Positions 1 through 8,078 of a DNA stretch of 64,000 nt are shown in pieces (positions within the stretch are counted from its first letter, which is position 1; each line of letters opens with the position of its first letter). This DNA comes from an uncultured Clostridia bacterium (lineage in GTDB: Bacteria; Bacillota; Clostridia; Oscillospirales; Acutalibacteraceae). The notes below the pieces were generated by a model. The model had not been told where the DNA came from. It saw only the letters and a program-made list of their open reading frames with translations, and did not search any database. The position numbers were made by a program, and so were the translations under genes. The DNA is taken from the NCBI GenBank assembly GCA_930990065.1, contig CAKNOA010000006.1, positions 16,327 to 80,326 of the forward strand. The letters are read 5' to 3'.

Positions 1-151
1 AACCTAGGTCATTGAGCAGGGCAGCCACGGCCGCCACTGCTTTATGTTCCTGGAAGCAATATTCGGGGTTTTGAAAAATCGCATCGGAAAGGGCAAACAG
101 TTTGTCCGAAATAGACTTCATCCTTTGCAGGATCCGTTCCTTTTGTTCCAT
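1..151 (-). CDS. M20-family amidohydrolase/peptidase, N-terminal fragment
   Basis: Only the first 50 residues are inside the window; the gene continues past the left edge. The reading frame starts at an ATG ending at 151 with an AGAGGA ribosome site 8 bases upstream. The protein begins MEQKERILQRMKS and then reads ISDKLFALSDAIFQNPEYCFQE, the usual N-terminal helix of M20 amidohydrolases of the AbgB/HipO type, which hydrolyse N-acyl amino acids or small peptides with two metal ions. No metal ligand is yet reached. It lies 12 bases downstream of the DppC-like permease gene, so it is probably the fourth gene of the peptide-uptake operon and would process imported substrate in the cytoplasm. The family call rests on a short segment. 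Confidence 0.6.
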   Translation of the reverse strand, partial: MEQKERILQRMKSISDKLFALSDAIFQNPEYCFQEHKAVAAVAALLNDLG

Positions 152-163
152 GTGCCGGTCCTC

Positions 164-1078
164 TTATTTCTTCATCTTCGGGTCCAGAACGTCGCGGATC
201 CCGTCGCCCAACAGGTTAAAGCCGATCACCGTAATCAAAATGCACAGACCGGCTTCGGTCGCCAGATGGGGGGCCGTTTGCAGATAGCCTTTCCCGGAAG
301 TCAAAATGTTGCCCCAGGAAGCGGTGGGAGGCGTAATGCCCAACCCCAGGAAACTCAGCGATGCTTCAGAAAGAATGGCGCTGGCCATGTTCATCGTGGC
401 ATAGACCACAATGGGGGAAATGGTATTCGGAAGAATATGCCGGAACAAAATCCGGGCGTCGCCTTCGCCCAAAGCCCGGGCGGCATTACAGTATTCTTCA
501 TTTTTCACCACATGGACCTGGCCGCGCACCATACGGGCAAAACTGGGTACGTTGGCCACGCCAATGGCAATAATAACATTCTGAATGCCGCTGCCCAATA
601 CAGTCACCATAATCATGGCCAACAGCAAAAACGGAAAGGCAAACATGCCGTCCATAATACGCATAATAATGGAATCTACCAGGCCGCCTTTATACCCGGC
701 AATGAGCCCCAGCAAAATCCCAATCACGCCGCCTACTACCGTGGAACCGATAGCAACCACTACGGAAATTTGAGCCCCATAAATCAGTCGGGACAACAGG
801 TCACGCCCAAATTCATCGGTGCCCAGCCAATGGGTAATCCCTTTGCTGCTTACATAACCCGGGCCCTTAAGTTTATCCAGAGGGCTAATAGCCGCCGGAT
901 CACACGGCGCAATAACCGGCGCCAGAATCGCCATCAAAAACACCAGGCAGACAATGATAAAGCCCACCAGTGCCATTTTATTACGAAGGAGCTTGTGCCA
1001 GGCATTGTTGGCACGGCGCTCTTTTTTTAGCATTTCGTTCTGCGCTTCGCGGCTCAGAACTCCAGTCGTATGTGCCAT
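164..1078 (-). CDS. dppC: Dipeptide/oligopeptide ABC transporter permease, DppC type
   Basis: 304 residues, the second membrane subunit of a peptide importer. The order is typical of DppC/OppC: a basic cytoplasmic N-terminus, one membrane helix near residues 37-58, an outside segment with the hallmark HWLGTDEFGRDLLSRLIYGA, then five helices with the BPD_transp_1 fold. The EAA loop that contacts the ATPase is visible as ARALGEGDARILFRHILPN. The start codon overlaps the stop of the dppB-like gene by one base (TAATG), so translation is coupled. No ATPase gene (dppD/dppF) is present to the right, so these should lie beyond the left edge or elsewhere. Substrate is inferred from the linked peptidases, not from the sequence. 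Confidence 0.93.
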   Translation of the reverse strand: MAHTTGVLSREAQNEMLKKERRANNAWHKLLRNKMALVGFIIVCLVFLMAILAPVIAPCDPAAISPLDKLKGPGYVSSKGITHWLGTDEFGRDLLSRLIYGAQISVVVAIGSTVVGGVIGILLGLIAGYKGGLVDSIIMRIMDGMFAFPFLLLAMIMVTVLGSGIQNVIIAIGVANVPSFARMVRGQVHVVKNEEYCNAARALGEGDARILFRHILPNTISPIVVYATMNMASAILSEASLSFLGLGITPPTASWGNILTSGKGYLQTAPHLATEAGLCILITVIGFNLLGDGIRDVLDPKMKK

Positions 1079-2037
1079 TAGTTTTTCCCGCCTCCTTCAT
1101 AACTGACTTTCGGGTTCACCAGCATGTATGCCAGGTCCACCAGCAGATTCACCACAATAAATACCAGCGCTACAATAACCACGGTACCCTGAATCAGTGA
1201 ATAATCGCGGTTCGTAACAGCCTTTACAATCAGCATACCCATACCCGGCCACGAGAAGATCGTTTCCGTCAGCATGGCGCCGGTCACGCAGTAAGCCAGC
1301 TGCATGCCAACCACGGTAATGATGGGCGGCAGCGCATTTTTAAACGCATGTTTCCACAGCAGCTTCGGTTCCGAAAGCCCCTTGGAACGCATGGCCTTGA
1401 TGTAATCGGTATTGATGGTTTCCAGCGTGCTGGAACGGGAAATACGGGCAAATGTCGCCATGGGGTGCAGCGTCAGACAAATAACCGGCAGCACCATATA
1501 CTGTACGTACCCCCAGAAACCATTACTCCAATCACCGATGCCCATGGCAGGGAACCACCCAAGATTTACGGCAAAGACGAGTACCATCATGAGTGCGAAC
1601 CAGAATATGGGCACCGATATGCCAAGTAAGGCTAAAAACATAAAGATGTAGTCAAAGGCTGTGTTTTGATGCACGGCCGAATAGACGCCGATCGGAATCC
1701 CGATGAGCAGCGCCAGTACCAGGCTCGTCAGTGACAGCACCAGCGTATTGGGAATCCGCTGGCCCAGCAGATCGAGCACCGGGGTACCATACGCATAGGA
1801 GGTACCAAAGTCCCCATGCAGAATATCGTTCCAGTACATGCCGTACTGTTCGATCTTACTCTTATTCAGCCCCATCTTTTCTTCCATTTTTGCAATGTCT
1901 TCCGTGGTCGCCTGGGGTCCCAATACCGCCGTTGCCGGGTTACCGGGAATCATACGGGTTAGGATAAACGTCAGGGTTACCACCACGAAAAGGACAGGGA
2001 TCATTTGCAGCAAGCGCCGCAGAATTGTTTTAACCAC
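1078..2037 (-). CDS. dppB: Dipeptide/oligopeptide ABC transporter permease, DppB type
   Basis: 319 residues with the DppB/OppB plan: N-terminal helix (residues about 9-30), the periplasmic motif RMIPGNPATAVLGPQAT, then a five-helix BPD_transp_1 core. The ATPase-contact loop is SRSSTLETINTDYIKAMRSKGL followed by KHAFKNALPP. Translation appears to start with GTG at 2037, with an AGGTGA site 7 bases upstream. It follows the solute-binding protein gene after 174 bases and is coupled to dppC. Together the two permeases form the channel through the cytoplasmic membrane. The pair could carry dipeptides, oligopeptides or, less likely, nickel; the peptidase neighbours favour peptides. Confidence 0.93.
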   Translation of the reverse strand: MVKTILRRLLQMIPVLFVVVTLTFILTRMIPGNPATAVLGPQATTEDIAKMEEKMGLNKSKIEQYGMYWNDILHGDFGTSYAYGTPVLDLLGQRIPNTLVLSLTSLVLALLIGIPIGVYSAVHQNTAFDYIFMFLALLGISVPIFWFALMMVLVFAVNLGWFPAMGIGDWSNGFWGYVQYMVLPVICLTLHPMATFARISRSSTLETINTDYIKAMRSKGLSEPKLLWKHAFKNALPPIITVVGMQLAYCVTGAMLTETIFSWPGMGMLIVKAVTNRDYSLIQGTVVIVALVFIVVNLLVDLAYMLVNPKVSYEGGGKN

Positions 2038-2158
2038 TTTTTTATCACCTGCTCTTGATACTCATAGAGATAAGCGGCCGGATCGAAACGATGCCAGCCG
2101 CTTATTCATTGCATTTGGGTTTCGCTTTAAAAAGTGCTGTTTAAAATTGTACCAGCAC

Positions 2159-2189
2159 AAAACGGTTCTTGTACCGCACAAACCGTTTT
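2159..2189 (-). other. Intercistronic hairpin between binding-protein and permease genes
   Basis: AAAACGGTT and AACCGTTTT can pair over a 13-base loop in the 174-base gap between the binding-protein gene and dppB. Hairpins at this place are common in ABC importer operons, where they protect the upstream message or terminate part of the transcripts so that more binding protein than permease is made. There is no long T run, so a role in mRNA stability is as likely as attenuation. Confidence 0.45.
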
Positions 2190-2211
2190 GCGTTACCGTC
2201 CTCTGTGTCTC

Positions 2212-3858
2212 TTATTCTTCGATCCACACGTTGGCTTCGCTGCTGCACAGGTCAAACGCGTTGTCCGTGCTCATCTTGAAGCCGTGTACGCGGGACGTAA
2301 CACCCGTGATGTTCTTACGGTTTGCATAGTCCACCTGCGGATATTCGGCCACAATCTTCTTGATGGCTTCCTGATACAGCTTTGCGCGGGTATCCTGATC
2401 GGTTTCCTGTTCAGCCTGATCCAGCAGTTCATCGACTTCCGGCACATTGAAGCCCTGGCCGTTGCCCTGGCTGCCGATGTGCGAGCTGTGGAACAGATAG
2501 TTCAGGTAGAAGTACGGGTCAGCATACCAGGTCCAGGCCATAGCGAAGATATCGCACTTGCCGTTGGCGCAGTATTCCGAGAACGTGCCCCATTCGGACG
2601 TCTGAATGTTGATGTTGACACCAATCTGCTGCCATTCAGCCTGAGCCACCGTGGCCATATCCATGCTGGACTTGGAGTCGGAGGTGTAGAAGTCCAGATC
2701 CAATCCGTCGGCATAACCGGCATCAGCCAGCACCTGCTTGGCCCCTTCGGGGTCATAGTCGGGCACCAGGTCTTCCAGCGAAGCATCATAGGCCCACGAT
2801 CCAGGAGGCAGAGGCAGAGAAGCTACCGTAGCCGAGTCATAGGGATACGTAGCATCGCACAGATCCTGGCGGTTTACGCCCATGACCAGCGCTTTACGCA
2901 CTTCCTTATCAGCCGTGGGACCATTTACCATATTAAAGTAAATGTAGGAGAACTGCAGGGCCTGGTTTTCCAGCACCGTCAGGTTCTTATCTTCACGGGC
3001 CAGTTTGATGGATTCGCCGGACAGCGAAGCCATATCGATATCGCCAGCCTGCAGGCCGTTGAGGGTCTGTTCGGCTTCGGTTACTACCGTGAACGTGACG
3101 CCGTCCAGGTTCGGCTTAGCCGCCCAATATTTATCGTTGCGTACCAGTTCGCACTTTTCATCCAGGGAGAATTCCTTCATCATGAAGGGGCCCGTCCCTA
3201 CCAGATGAGCACCGAACTGATCGCCCCAGCCTTCTACTTCTTCCTGCGGGACAATGGAGTTACCGGTGTCCGTCAAGGTGGTCAGGAACGTAGCGGAGGG
3301 AGAGGGCAGATACACTTTGACCGTCGTGTCATCCACGACTTCACAGTGGTCGATCTTAATACGGCTGTTGGCCGACAGTTCGTTGGAGCGTTCCAGCGAA
3401 TATTTCACGTCGTCCGCTACCATTTTACGGCCATCCTGATATTTACCGGGATGGAAATATACGTCGTCACGCAGCGTGAAGGTGTAGCACAGGCCGTCAT
3501 CGCTGACTGTCCATTCCGTTGCCAAGCTGGGAATGATTTCGCCGTCCTGCGACATATCTACCAGGGTATCGCAAACCTGATCGATAATGTAGCCTTCATA
3601 GGTCCCCGTATATTCGACCGGGTCCAGTTTCGCCGGAGAGGCACTCTGTGCAATGACCAGTACACCGCCTTCTTTCGGGGTCAGGCCTTCATCATCTGTC
3701 GCAGTGGGAGCTTCCGAACTTTCCCCGTTTTCGGTGCTGCCTTCTGCTGCGGAAGACGAATTGTCGGTCGTGCTCTGATTGCTGCCCGAACATGCACCCA
3801 TGGCACCTACCATGGAAACGGCCAGCAGAAGAGCGATGATTTTCTTCATCTTCTTCAT
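2212..3858 (-). CDS. Peptide ABC transporter substrate-binding lipoprotein (SBP_bac_5)
   Basis: 548 residues, the extracellular binding protein of the Dpp-type importer. The N-terminus is a lipoprotein signal (MKKMKKIIALLLAVSMVGAMGAC) with Cys23 as the lipidation site, followed by a low-complexity linker rich in Ser, Asn and Glu, and a family-5 solute-binding domain (about residues 60-530). Diagnostic stretches include ATEWTVSDDGLCYTFTLRDDV near residue 115 and VRKALVMGVNRQDLC in the second lobe. It is the first gene of the operon and has its own promoter in the long gap to the right. Length and lipobox fit peptide-binding DppA/OppA proteins of Firmicutes; the exact ligand cannot be read from the sequence. 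Confidence 0.93.
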   Translation of the reverse strand: MKKMKKIIALLLAVSMVGAMGACSGSNQSTTDNSSSAAEGSTENGESSEAPTATDDEGLTPKEGGVLVIAQSASPAKLDPVEYTGTYEGYIIDQVCDTLVDMSQDGEIIPSLATEWTVSDDGLCYTFTLRDDVYFHPGKYQDGRKMVADDVKYSLERSNELSANSRIKIDHCEVVDDTTVKVYLPSPSATFLTTLTDTGNSIVPQEEVEGWGDQFGAHLVGTGPFMMKEFSLDEKCELVRNDKYWAAKPNLDGVTFTVVTEAEQTLNGLQAGDIDMASLSGESIKLAREDKNLTVLENQALQFSYIYFNMVNGPTADKEVRKALVMGVNRQDLCDATYPYDSATVASLPLPPGSWAYDASLEDLVPDYDPEGAKQVLADAGYADGLDLDFYTSDSKSSMDMATVAQAEWQQIGVNINIQTSEWGTFSEYCANGKCDIFAMAWTWYADPYFYLNYLFHSSHIGSQGNGQGFNVPEVDELLDQAEQETDQDTRAKLYQEAIKKIVAEYPQVDYANRKNITGVTSRVHGFKMSTDNAFDLCSSEANVWIEE

Positions 3859-3982
3859 GTTTGTTTCCTCTCTTCTTGCAAAATTTTATATTATCCGGTT
3901 TTCCGGAAATATACCTCTTCCATCGTCCAGTTATTCCCATTTTCTGGTAGCTCATCTTTCTTGATAACGGGACGATAGGTAC

Positions 3983-4011
3983 ATTATAGACGAACGTTTT
4001 GGTTTTTGCAA
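3983..4011 (-). promoter_or_regulatory. Sigma-A promoter of the dpp-type operon
   Basis: On the minus strand TTGCAA (4011-4006) and a perfect TATAAT (3988-3983) are separated by 17 bases, about 125 bases upstream of the binding-protein start. The untranslated leader contains a short TCCGG/CCGGA hairpin near 3894-3907. The -35 is embedded in TTCTTGCAAAAA; a related string occurs again at about 4313-4328 in front of another minus-strand TATAAT. Confidence 0.65.
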
Positions 4012-4025
4012 GAAGAATGTTAAAA

Positions 4026-4396
4026 AAATTCATATTACCTTTACCCGCTTCTTCTTGTTATTTCTAACAAAAAACATTGTTTTTTTGTTTTTTCGGCCCT
4101 ATTTTTTGCATGTTTTCGTACGGGTACGGGATGCAGAATGAAAGAATATTCATTTCATTTCTTCGGGTTTTCATACCAAAACTGCACGCTGCCGCTTGCC
4201 TTTTTCCTCTTTTTTCTTTCTATGAAAAAACATGTATTTTGAATATCCTTCCCATTCTTCAGCAACATGCACGAACAAATTCTTTTTTTGCACAGTTTTA
4301 TTATAACGCATTCTGTTTTTTGCAAGAAACATGTTTCTGCTATGAAACTTTGGATGATCTTTCCTGCGCATTTTGCCATATTTTTTCCTTCATGAC
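4026..4396. other. AT-rich divergent intergenic region, no gene seen
   Basis: This 370-base stretch between the two divergent peptide operons is far richer in A and T than the flanking genes. The open frames across it are Phe/Cys-rich, lack ribosome sites and look like chance. It contains a second TTCTTGCAAAAA-like string (about 4313-4328) with a minus-strand TATAAT near 4300. It probably holds regulatory sites, but I cannot name a regulator. Confidence 0.4.
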
Positions 4397-4425
4397 TTGT
4401 ACTTTTTCTTTTTCTCTTTTATAAT
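4397..4425 (+). promoter_or_regulatory. Sigma-A promoter of the DUF1177-AroM operon
   Basis: TTGTAC (4397-4402), a 17-base pyrimidine-rich spacer, and TATAAT (4420-4425). The start of transcription would be near 4432, leaving a leader of about 160 bases before the first gene. That leader can form two hairpins: CCAAAAGG (4441-4448) with CCTTTTGG (4468-4475), and AGCCC with GGGCT around 4514-4528. Confidence 0.6.
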
Positions 4426-4591
4426 AGGGGGTATGGCTTGCCAAAAGGCTTCCTATTTGGAGAATGTCCTTTTGGAAAAGCGCCCCTCTATTTCTATGTA
4501 AGAAGGGCACAAAAGCCCGGGCCGGGCTGCAAATGTCTCAAAAAGTCCGGTCTGTATTTCTATTTCATACCGTCATAGGAGGAATCCATTC

Positions 4592-5542
4592 ATGCTGTAT
4601 CGACAAATGCTGGAACTTTTCGACATGCTAGACCGTCCCCAGGCTTGCGGGGAAGAAGTGAAAAAACTTATGCTGGAACGCGGGGCCGATGAAGTTACGG
4701 TCCACACGGTAGAAGGCACCGACGATAACGGGAAAAAAGGCACCACCGATTGCATCTGCATTCTGGTAAAAGGGAAAAACGGCAAATCCAGCGGCGGCAC
4801 GGCGCCCACCATGGGCATTATCGGCCGGTTGGGCGGGCTGGGCGCCCGTCCCGAAATGATTGGATTTGTGTCCGATGGTGACGGCGCGCTGGCGGCTTTG
4901 ACCGCCGGGCTGAAAGTGGCCGAAATGAAGAAAAACGGCGATGTACTGGAAGGTGACACCATTATCTGCACCCATATTTGCCCCCATGCCCCCACGGCGC
5001 CCCACGATCCGGTTCCGTTCATGGGCTCTCCCATTGATATGGTCGCGATGAACAAATACGAAGTGGACCCCCGCATGGATGCGATTTTGACCATTGACAC
5101 CACCAAAGGCAACAAAATTATCAATGTGAACGGCTTTGCCATTTCGCCCACGGTCAAAGATGGCTACATCCTGGCGGTCAGCGATGACCTGGTCGATACC
5201 ATGATCCGCGTAACCGGCAAAATGCCCGCCGTGTTTGCTCTGGCCCAGCAGGACATCACCCCCTATGGCAACGGTTTGCATCATCTGAACAGCATCCTGC
5301 AGCCTGCTACCGCTACCCATGCACCGGTTGTCGGCGTAGCCATTACCGTCGAACAGGCTGTTGCCGGGTGCGCCACCGGGGCTTCCCATGGCAACGATGT
5401 CGAAAGTGCGGCTCGTTACGCGGTGGAAGTGGCCAAATACTACACCCAGGGCAAGTGCCGCTTCTACGATCCGGAAGAACTGGCCCTGATGAAAAAGCTG
5501 TATGGCTCCATGGATCAGTTCATGACGATGGGCAACGCCTAA
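4592..5542 (+). CDS. DUF1177 domain-containing protein
   Basis: 316 residues, one full-length DUF1177 protein of unknown biochemistry. The start is fixed by GGAGG nine bases upstream. The sequence is soluble, with no signal peptide or membrane helix. Family-typical stretches are GGTAPTMGIIGRLGGLGARP (residues 68-87), a SDGDGALAAL turn, the histidine-rich CTHICPHAPTAPHDPVPFMG, and ITVEQAVAGCATGASHG near the C-terminus; the conserved His, Asp and Cys suggest a metal-dependent or nucleophilic enzyme, but this is a guess. It is first of four rightward genes (DUF1177, two AroM, aminopeptidase). In my knowledge of Firmicutes genomes DUF1177 and AroM genes recur beside peptide transporters and peptidases, which supports a role in catabolism of imported peptides or amino-acid derivatives. 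Confidence 0.85.
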   Translation: MLYRQMLELFDMLDRPQACGEEVKKLMLERGADEVTVHTVEGTDDNGKKGTTDCICILVKGKNGKSSGGTAPTMGIIGRLGGLGARPEMIGFVSDGDGALAALTAGLKVAEMKKNGDVLEGDTIICTHICPHAPTAPHDPVPFMGSPIDMVAMNKYEVDPRMDAILTIDTTKGNKIINVNGFAISPTVKDGYILAVSDDLVDTMIRVTGKMPAVFALAQQDITPYGNGLHHLNSILQPATATHAPVVGVAITVEQAVAGCATGASHGNDVESAARYAVEVAKYYTQGKCRFYDPEELALMKKLYGSMDQFMTMGNA

Positions 5543-5570
5543 AAATAGCGTCCGAAAGGAGACAGGTCCC

Positions 5571-6272
5571 ATGAAAAAGAGAACCCTTGCCATTATTTCC
5601 ATTGGCCAGACCCCCTGTGTACGGGAACACGACGACATGCTCACCCGCCTGCCGGACGATATTGTGATCCGGCAGTACGGCGCCCTGGACGATCTCACCC
5701 CCGAAGTGGTGCTGCGTGATTATGCGCCCAAAGAAGGGGACGAAGTGTTGGTTTCCGGTATGCGGGGCGGGCTGCGGGTACGGCTGGCCGGGCATAAGAT
5801 TGTGCCGCTATTGCAGCAGCGCATTCTTGAAGCCGAAAAAGACGGCGTTGATGCTATTTTATTGCAGTGCACCGGGGAATTTCCCCATTTTGAACACCAT
5901 GTGCCCCTGATCCTGCCCCAGCAGATTTTAAATACCACCGCCGCCCAACTGGCGGACGGCGGGCGGGTGGCGATTATTTTGCCGGACCCTGACCAGGTAG
6001 AAGACGGCATCCGCCGCTGGAAAGCGGCGGGGGTCGATCCCATCGTGGTGTCGTCGTACCCGGCTATGGATGCCATTGACCATCTGCGCGAAGTGGCTGC
6101 TTCCTTAAAAAACAGCGGAGCCCTATTTGTGTGCTTTGACTGCATGGGCTTTACCCAACAGATGAAGACCGTGGTCGAGCAGGAAAGCGGCCTGCCGGTG
6201 CTGCAGCCCCGCACGCTGGTTTGTGCCGTGGCGGCCGAGCTGCTGTCCACATTGGAACGCACCCGGCCGTAA
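5571..6272 (+). CDS. AroM family protein (first copy)
   Basis: 233 residues, AroM family. The name comes from E. coli aroM next to aroL, but no shikimate gene is present here and the family has no established reaction. Visible motifs are the N-terminal IISIGQTPCVRE, the cysteine motif LLQCTGEFP (Cys100) and a second one, CFDCMGF (Cys191). Two conserved cysteines in the two halves of a protein of about 230 residues recall the Asp/Glu racemase fold, in which paired cysteines remove and return a proton; this analogy is inference. AAAGGAG lies 9 bases upstream. It is 28 bases after the DUF1177 gene and is followed by a paralogue. Confidence 0.85.
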   Translation: MKKRTLAIISIGQTPCVREHDDMLTRLPDDIVIRQYGALDDLTPEVVLRDYAPKEGDEVLVSGMRGGLRVRLAGHKIVPLLQQRILEAEKDGVDAILLQCTGEFPHFEHHVPLILPQQILNTTAAQLADGGRVAIILPDPDQVEDGIRRWKAAGVDPIVVSSYPAMDAIDHLREVAASLKNSGALFVCFDCMGFTQQMKTVVEQESGLPVLQPRTLVCAVAAELLSTLERTRP

Positions 6273-6306
6273 CCGGCTTCTAAGGGAAGAAAGGAAGCGA
6301 CCCGTT

Positions 6307-7029
6307 ATGGCAATAAGACAAAAAACACTGGCTCTTTTGACCATTGGCCAATCGCCCCGGGTGGACTTAACCGGCGATGTACGCAGCCGCTTACCCGATG
6401 ATATCCGCATTGTGGAATACGGCGCGCTGGATCCGTACACGCTGGAGGAAGTTACCGCCCGTTTTTCTCCCAAGGAGGGGGATGAAGTGCTGGTGTCCCG
6501 CATGCGCGACGGCCGCCAGGCCAAATTTGCCGGCCGGTGCGTGAACCCCTTGTTGCAGGCTTGTATCGAAAAAGCCGAAGGGGAAGGGGCCGACGCGATT
6601 TTGCTGTTGTGTACCGGGGAGTTTCCCCGGTTTACCCATCGGGTCCCGCTTTTGGCCCCGCAAAAACTATTTCAGTTTACCGCCGCCCAGTGGGCCGATG
6701 GGGGAAAAGTCGCCGTCATTGTACCCGACCGCGACCAGGTCCATGATGCCGAAAAGCGCTGGAGCTGCGGCGGGGTACAGCCGGTCATCACCTATGCGTC
6801 GCCCTATGGACCTCTTTCCGCCATTGAACAGACCGCCAAAACCCTGCGGGGATGCGGGGCCGCGTTTGTGTGCCTGGATTGCATGGGGTTTTCGCAGCAT
6901 ATGAAAGCCCGGGTAGCGGCGCTGAGCGGGCTGCCCGTGCTGCTGCCCCGCACGTTAGCTGCCTGTGCGGCGGCGGAACTGCTGTCCGAAGAAGAACGGC
7001 CGCCGCGTACGGCGCCAACGGCCGAATAA
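6307..7029 (+). CDS. AroM family protein (second, tandem copy)
   Basis: 240 residues starting with ATG at 6307 (GAAAGGAAG upstream), MAIRQKTLALLTIGQSPRVD. It is clearly homologous over its whole length to the preceding protein: shared LTIGQSP/ISIGQTP, EYGALDPYTLEEV, SPKEGDEVLVS, LLCTGEFPRF (Cys102) and CLDCMGFSQHM (Cys192). Sequence divergence is large, so this is not a recent duplication. Both cysteine motifs are intact in both copies, which argues for two working enzymes or a heterodimer rather than decay. Function unknown; likely acts with the DUF1177 protein and the aminopeptidase on an imported substrate. Confidence 0.85.
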   Translation: MAIRQKTLALLTIGQSPRVDLTGDVRSRLPDDIRIVEYGALDPYTLEEVTARFSPKEGDEVLVSRMRDGRQAKFAGRCVNPLLQACIEKAEGEGADAILLLCTGEFPRFTHRVPLLAPQKLFQFTAAQWADGGKVAVIVPDRDQVHDAEKRWSCGGVQPVITYASPYGPLSAIEQTAKTLRGCGAAFVCLDCMGFSQHMKARVAALSGLPVLLPRTLAACAAAELLSEEERPPRTAPTAE

Positions 7030-7055
7030 GTATATCGAAGAAAAGAGGAACCTTC

Positions 7056-8021
7056 ATGGCAACCGATCCTAAATTTCGCCAAGGCTGCGAAATTATCTAC
7101 GAAAAATGCATGGGGTTAAAACCGGGGGAGCGCGTCCTGATTTTGACGGACGATGAAAAACGCCCCCTGGGCGACGCCCTATATGAAACAGCCCGTGACT
7201 TGGGCGCCAAACCCGTCTTGATGCAAATGCCGGTGTGCGGCGTATCGGGACAGGAACCGCCCGCCGCTGTAGCTGCCGCTATGCTGGAAAGTGACGTGGT
7301 CATTGCCCCCACCTGTGATTCCATCACCCATACCAACGCCCGGATCCAGGCGGCCAAAAAAGGGGTGCGCATCGCTACCATGCCGGGCATTACCGAAGGC
7401 ATGTTCAGCGAAGGCCCCATTCGTGCCGATTACAGCGAAGTGGCCCGTATTACCGAAGTGTATACGAACTTGCTCACCAAAACCAACCACGTGCGGGTGC
7501 TCACCGCCGGCGGCCATGAGCTGCACCTAGATCTGACCGGACGGGCCGGGGTACCCAGCAAGGGCGTGTATCTGAATCCCGGCGAAAGCGGCAACCTGCC
7601 CAGCGGCGAAGCCTATGCGGCGCCGGTGGAAGGCACCACAAACGGGACGTACTGCATTGATGCTATTGTCCTGGACGGCGAAATGACCACCGATCCTATC
7701 GTGTTTACCATCGAAAATGGGCATATCACGAAGATCGAAGGCAAAAATGCCGCGAAAGTGGAAGCCATGATCCCCCAGCATGAACTGTCCCGCTGTGTCG
7801 GGGAACTGGGGATTGGCACCAATCCCATGGCCAAACTCACCGGCGTGATTTTGGAAGACGAAAAGATTTACGGTTCCGTCCATGTAGCATTCGGCACCAA
7901 TACGTCTTTCGGCGGCACCATCAAAGCGCCGTCGCACATCGATTTTGTAGCGTTGGGGCCCACGGTGTACTTTGACGATGTCAAAGTGGCCGAAGGCGGA
8001 CAACTGCTGATTCGCGAATAA
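7056..8021 (+). CDS. Aminopeptidase, M29-like (PepS/NicX superfamily)
   Basis: 321 residues from ATG 7056 (AGAGGAA upstream). The C-terminal half carries the metal-ligand pattern of the M29 aminopeptidase fold: PSGEAYAAP, GELGIGTNP, SVHVAFGTN and APSHIDFV, supplying Glu, Glu, His, His and Asp. The protein is shorter than classic M29 enzymes (about 400 residues) because the N-terminal domain is reduced, as in many proteins annotated leucyl aminopeptidase or, by distant homology, 2,5-dihydroxypyridine dioxygenase (NicX). Given the peptide transporter and M20 peptidase opposite, peptidase activity is the better guess. It is the last gene of the operon, followed at once by a strong hairpin terminator. 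Confidence 0.8.
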   Translation: MATDPKFRQGCEIIYEKCMGLKPGERVLILTDDEKRPLGDALYETARDLGAKPVLMQMPVCGVSGQEPPAAVAAAMLESDVVIAPTCDSITHTNARIQAAKKGVRIATMPGITEGMFSEGPIRADYSEVARITEVYTNLLTKTNHVRVLTAGGHELHLDLTGRAGVPSKGVYLNPGESGNLPSGEAYAAPVEGTTNGTYCIDAIVLDGEMTTDPIVFTIENGHITKIEGKNAAKVEAMIPQHELSRCVGELGIGTNPMAKLTGVILEDEKIYGSVHVAFGTNTSFGGTIKAPSHIDFVALGPTVYFDDVKVAEGGQLLIRE

Positions 8022-8036
8022 CCCCTAAAGAAAGAA

Positions 8037-8078
8037 AATCCCCGTTTTCCGAAAAGAAAACGGGGATTTTTTGTTTTT
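8037..8078. terminator. Bidirectional rho-independent terminator
   Basis: AATCCCCGTTTTC and GAAAACGGGGATT form a 13-base-pair stem with a T-rich tail on the plus strand and an A-rich/T-rich flank the other way. It separates the convergent aminopeptidase and ychF genes and can serve both. Confidence 0.85.

Noticed and set aside
2134..3978. Long plus-strand open frame opposite the binding-protein gene
   Set aside because: Shadow of the codon pattern of the real minus-strand gene; no ribosome site, and the minus frame has a signal peptide and family motifs.
4077..4424. Open frame of 115 residues in the AT-rich gap
   Set aside because: Phe/Cys/Leu-rich, no ribosome site, overlaps the promoter of the DUF1177 operon and opposing frames; composition is that of non-coding AT-rich DNA.
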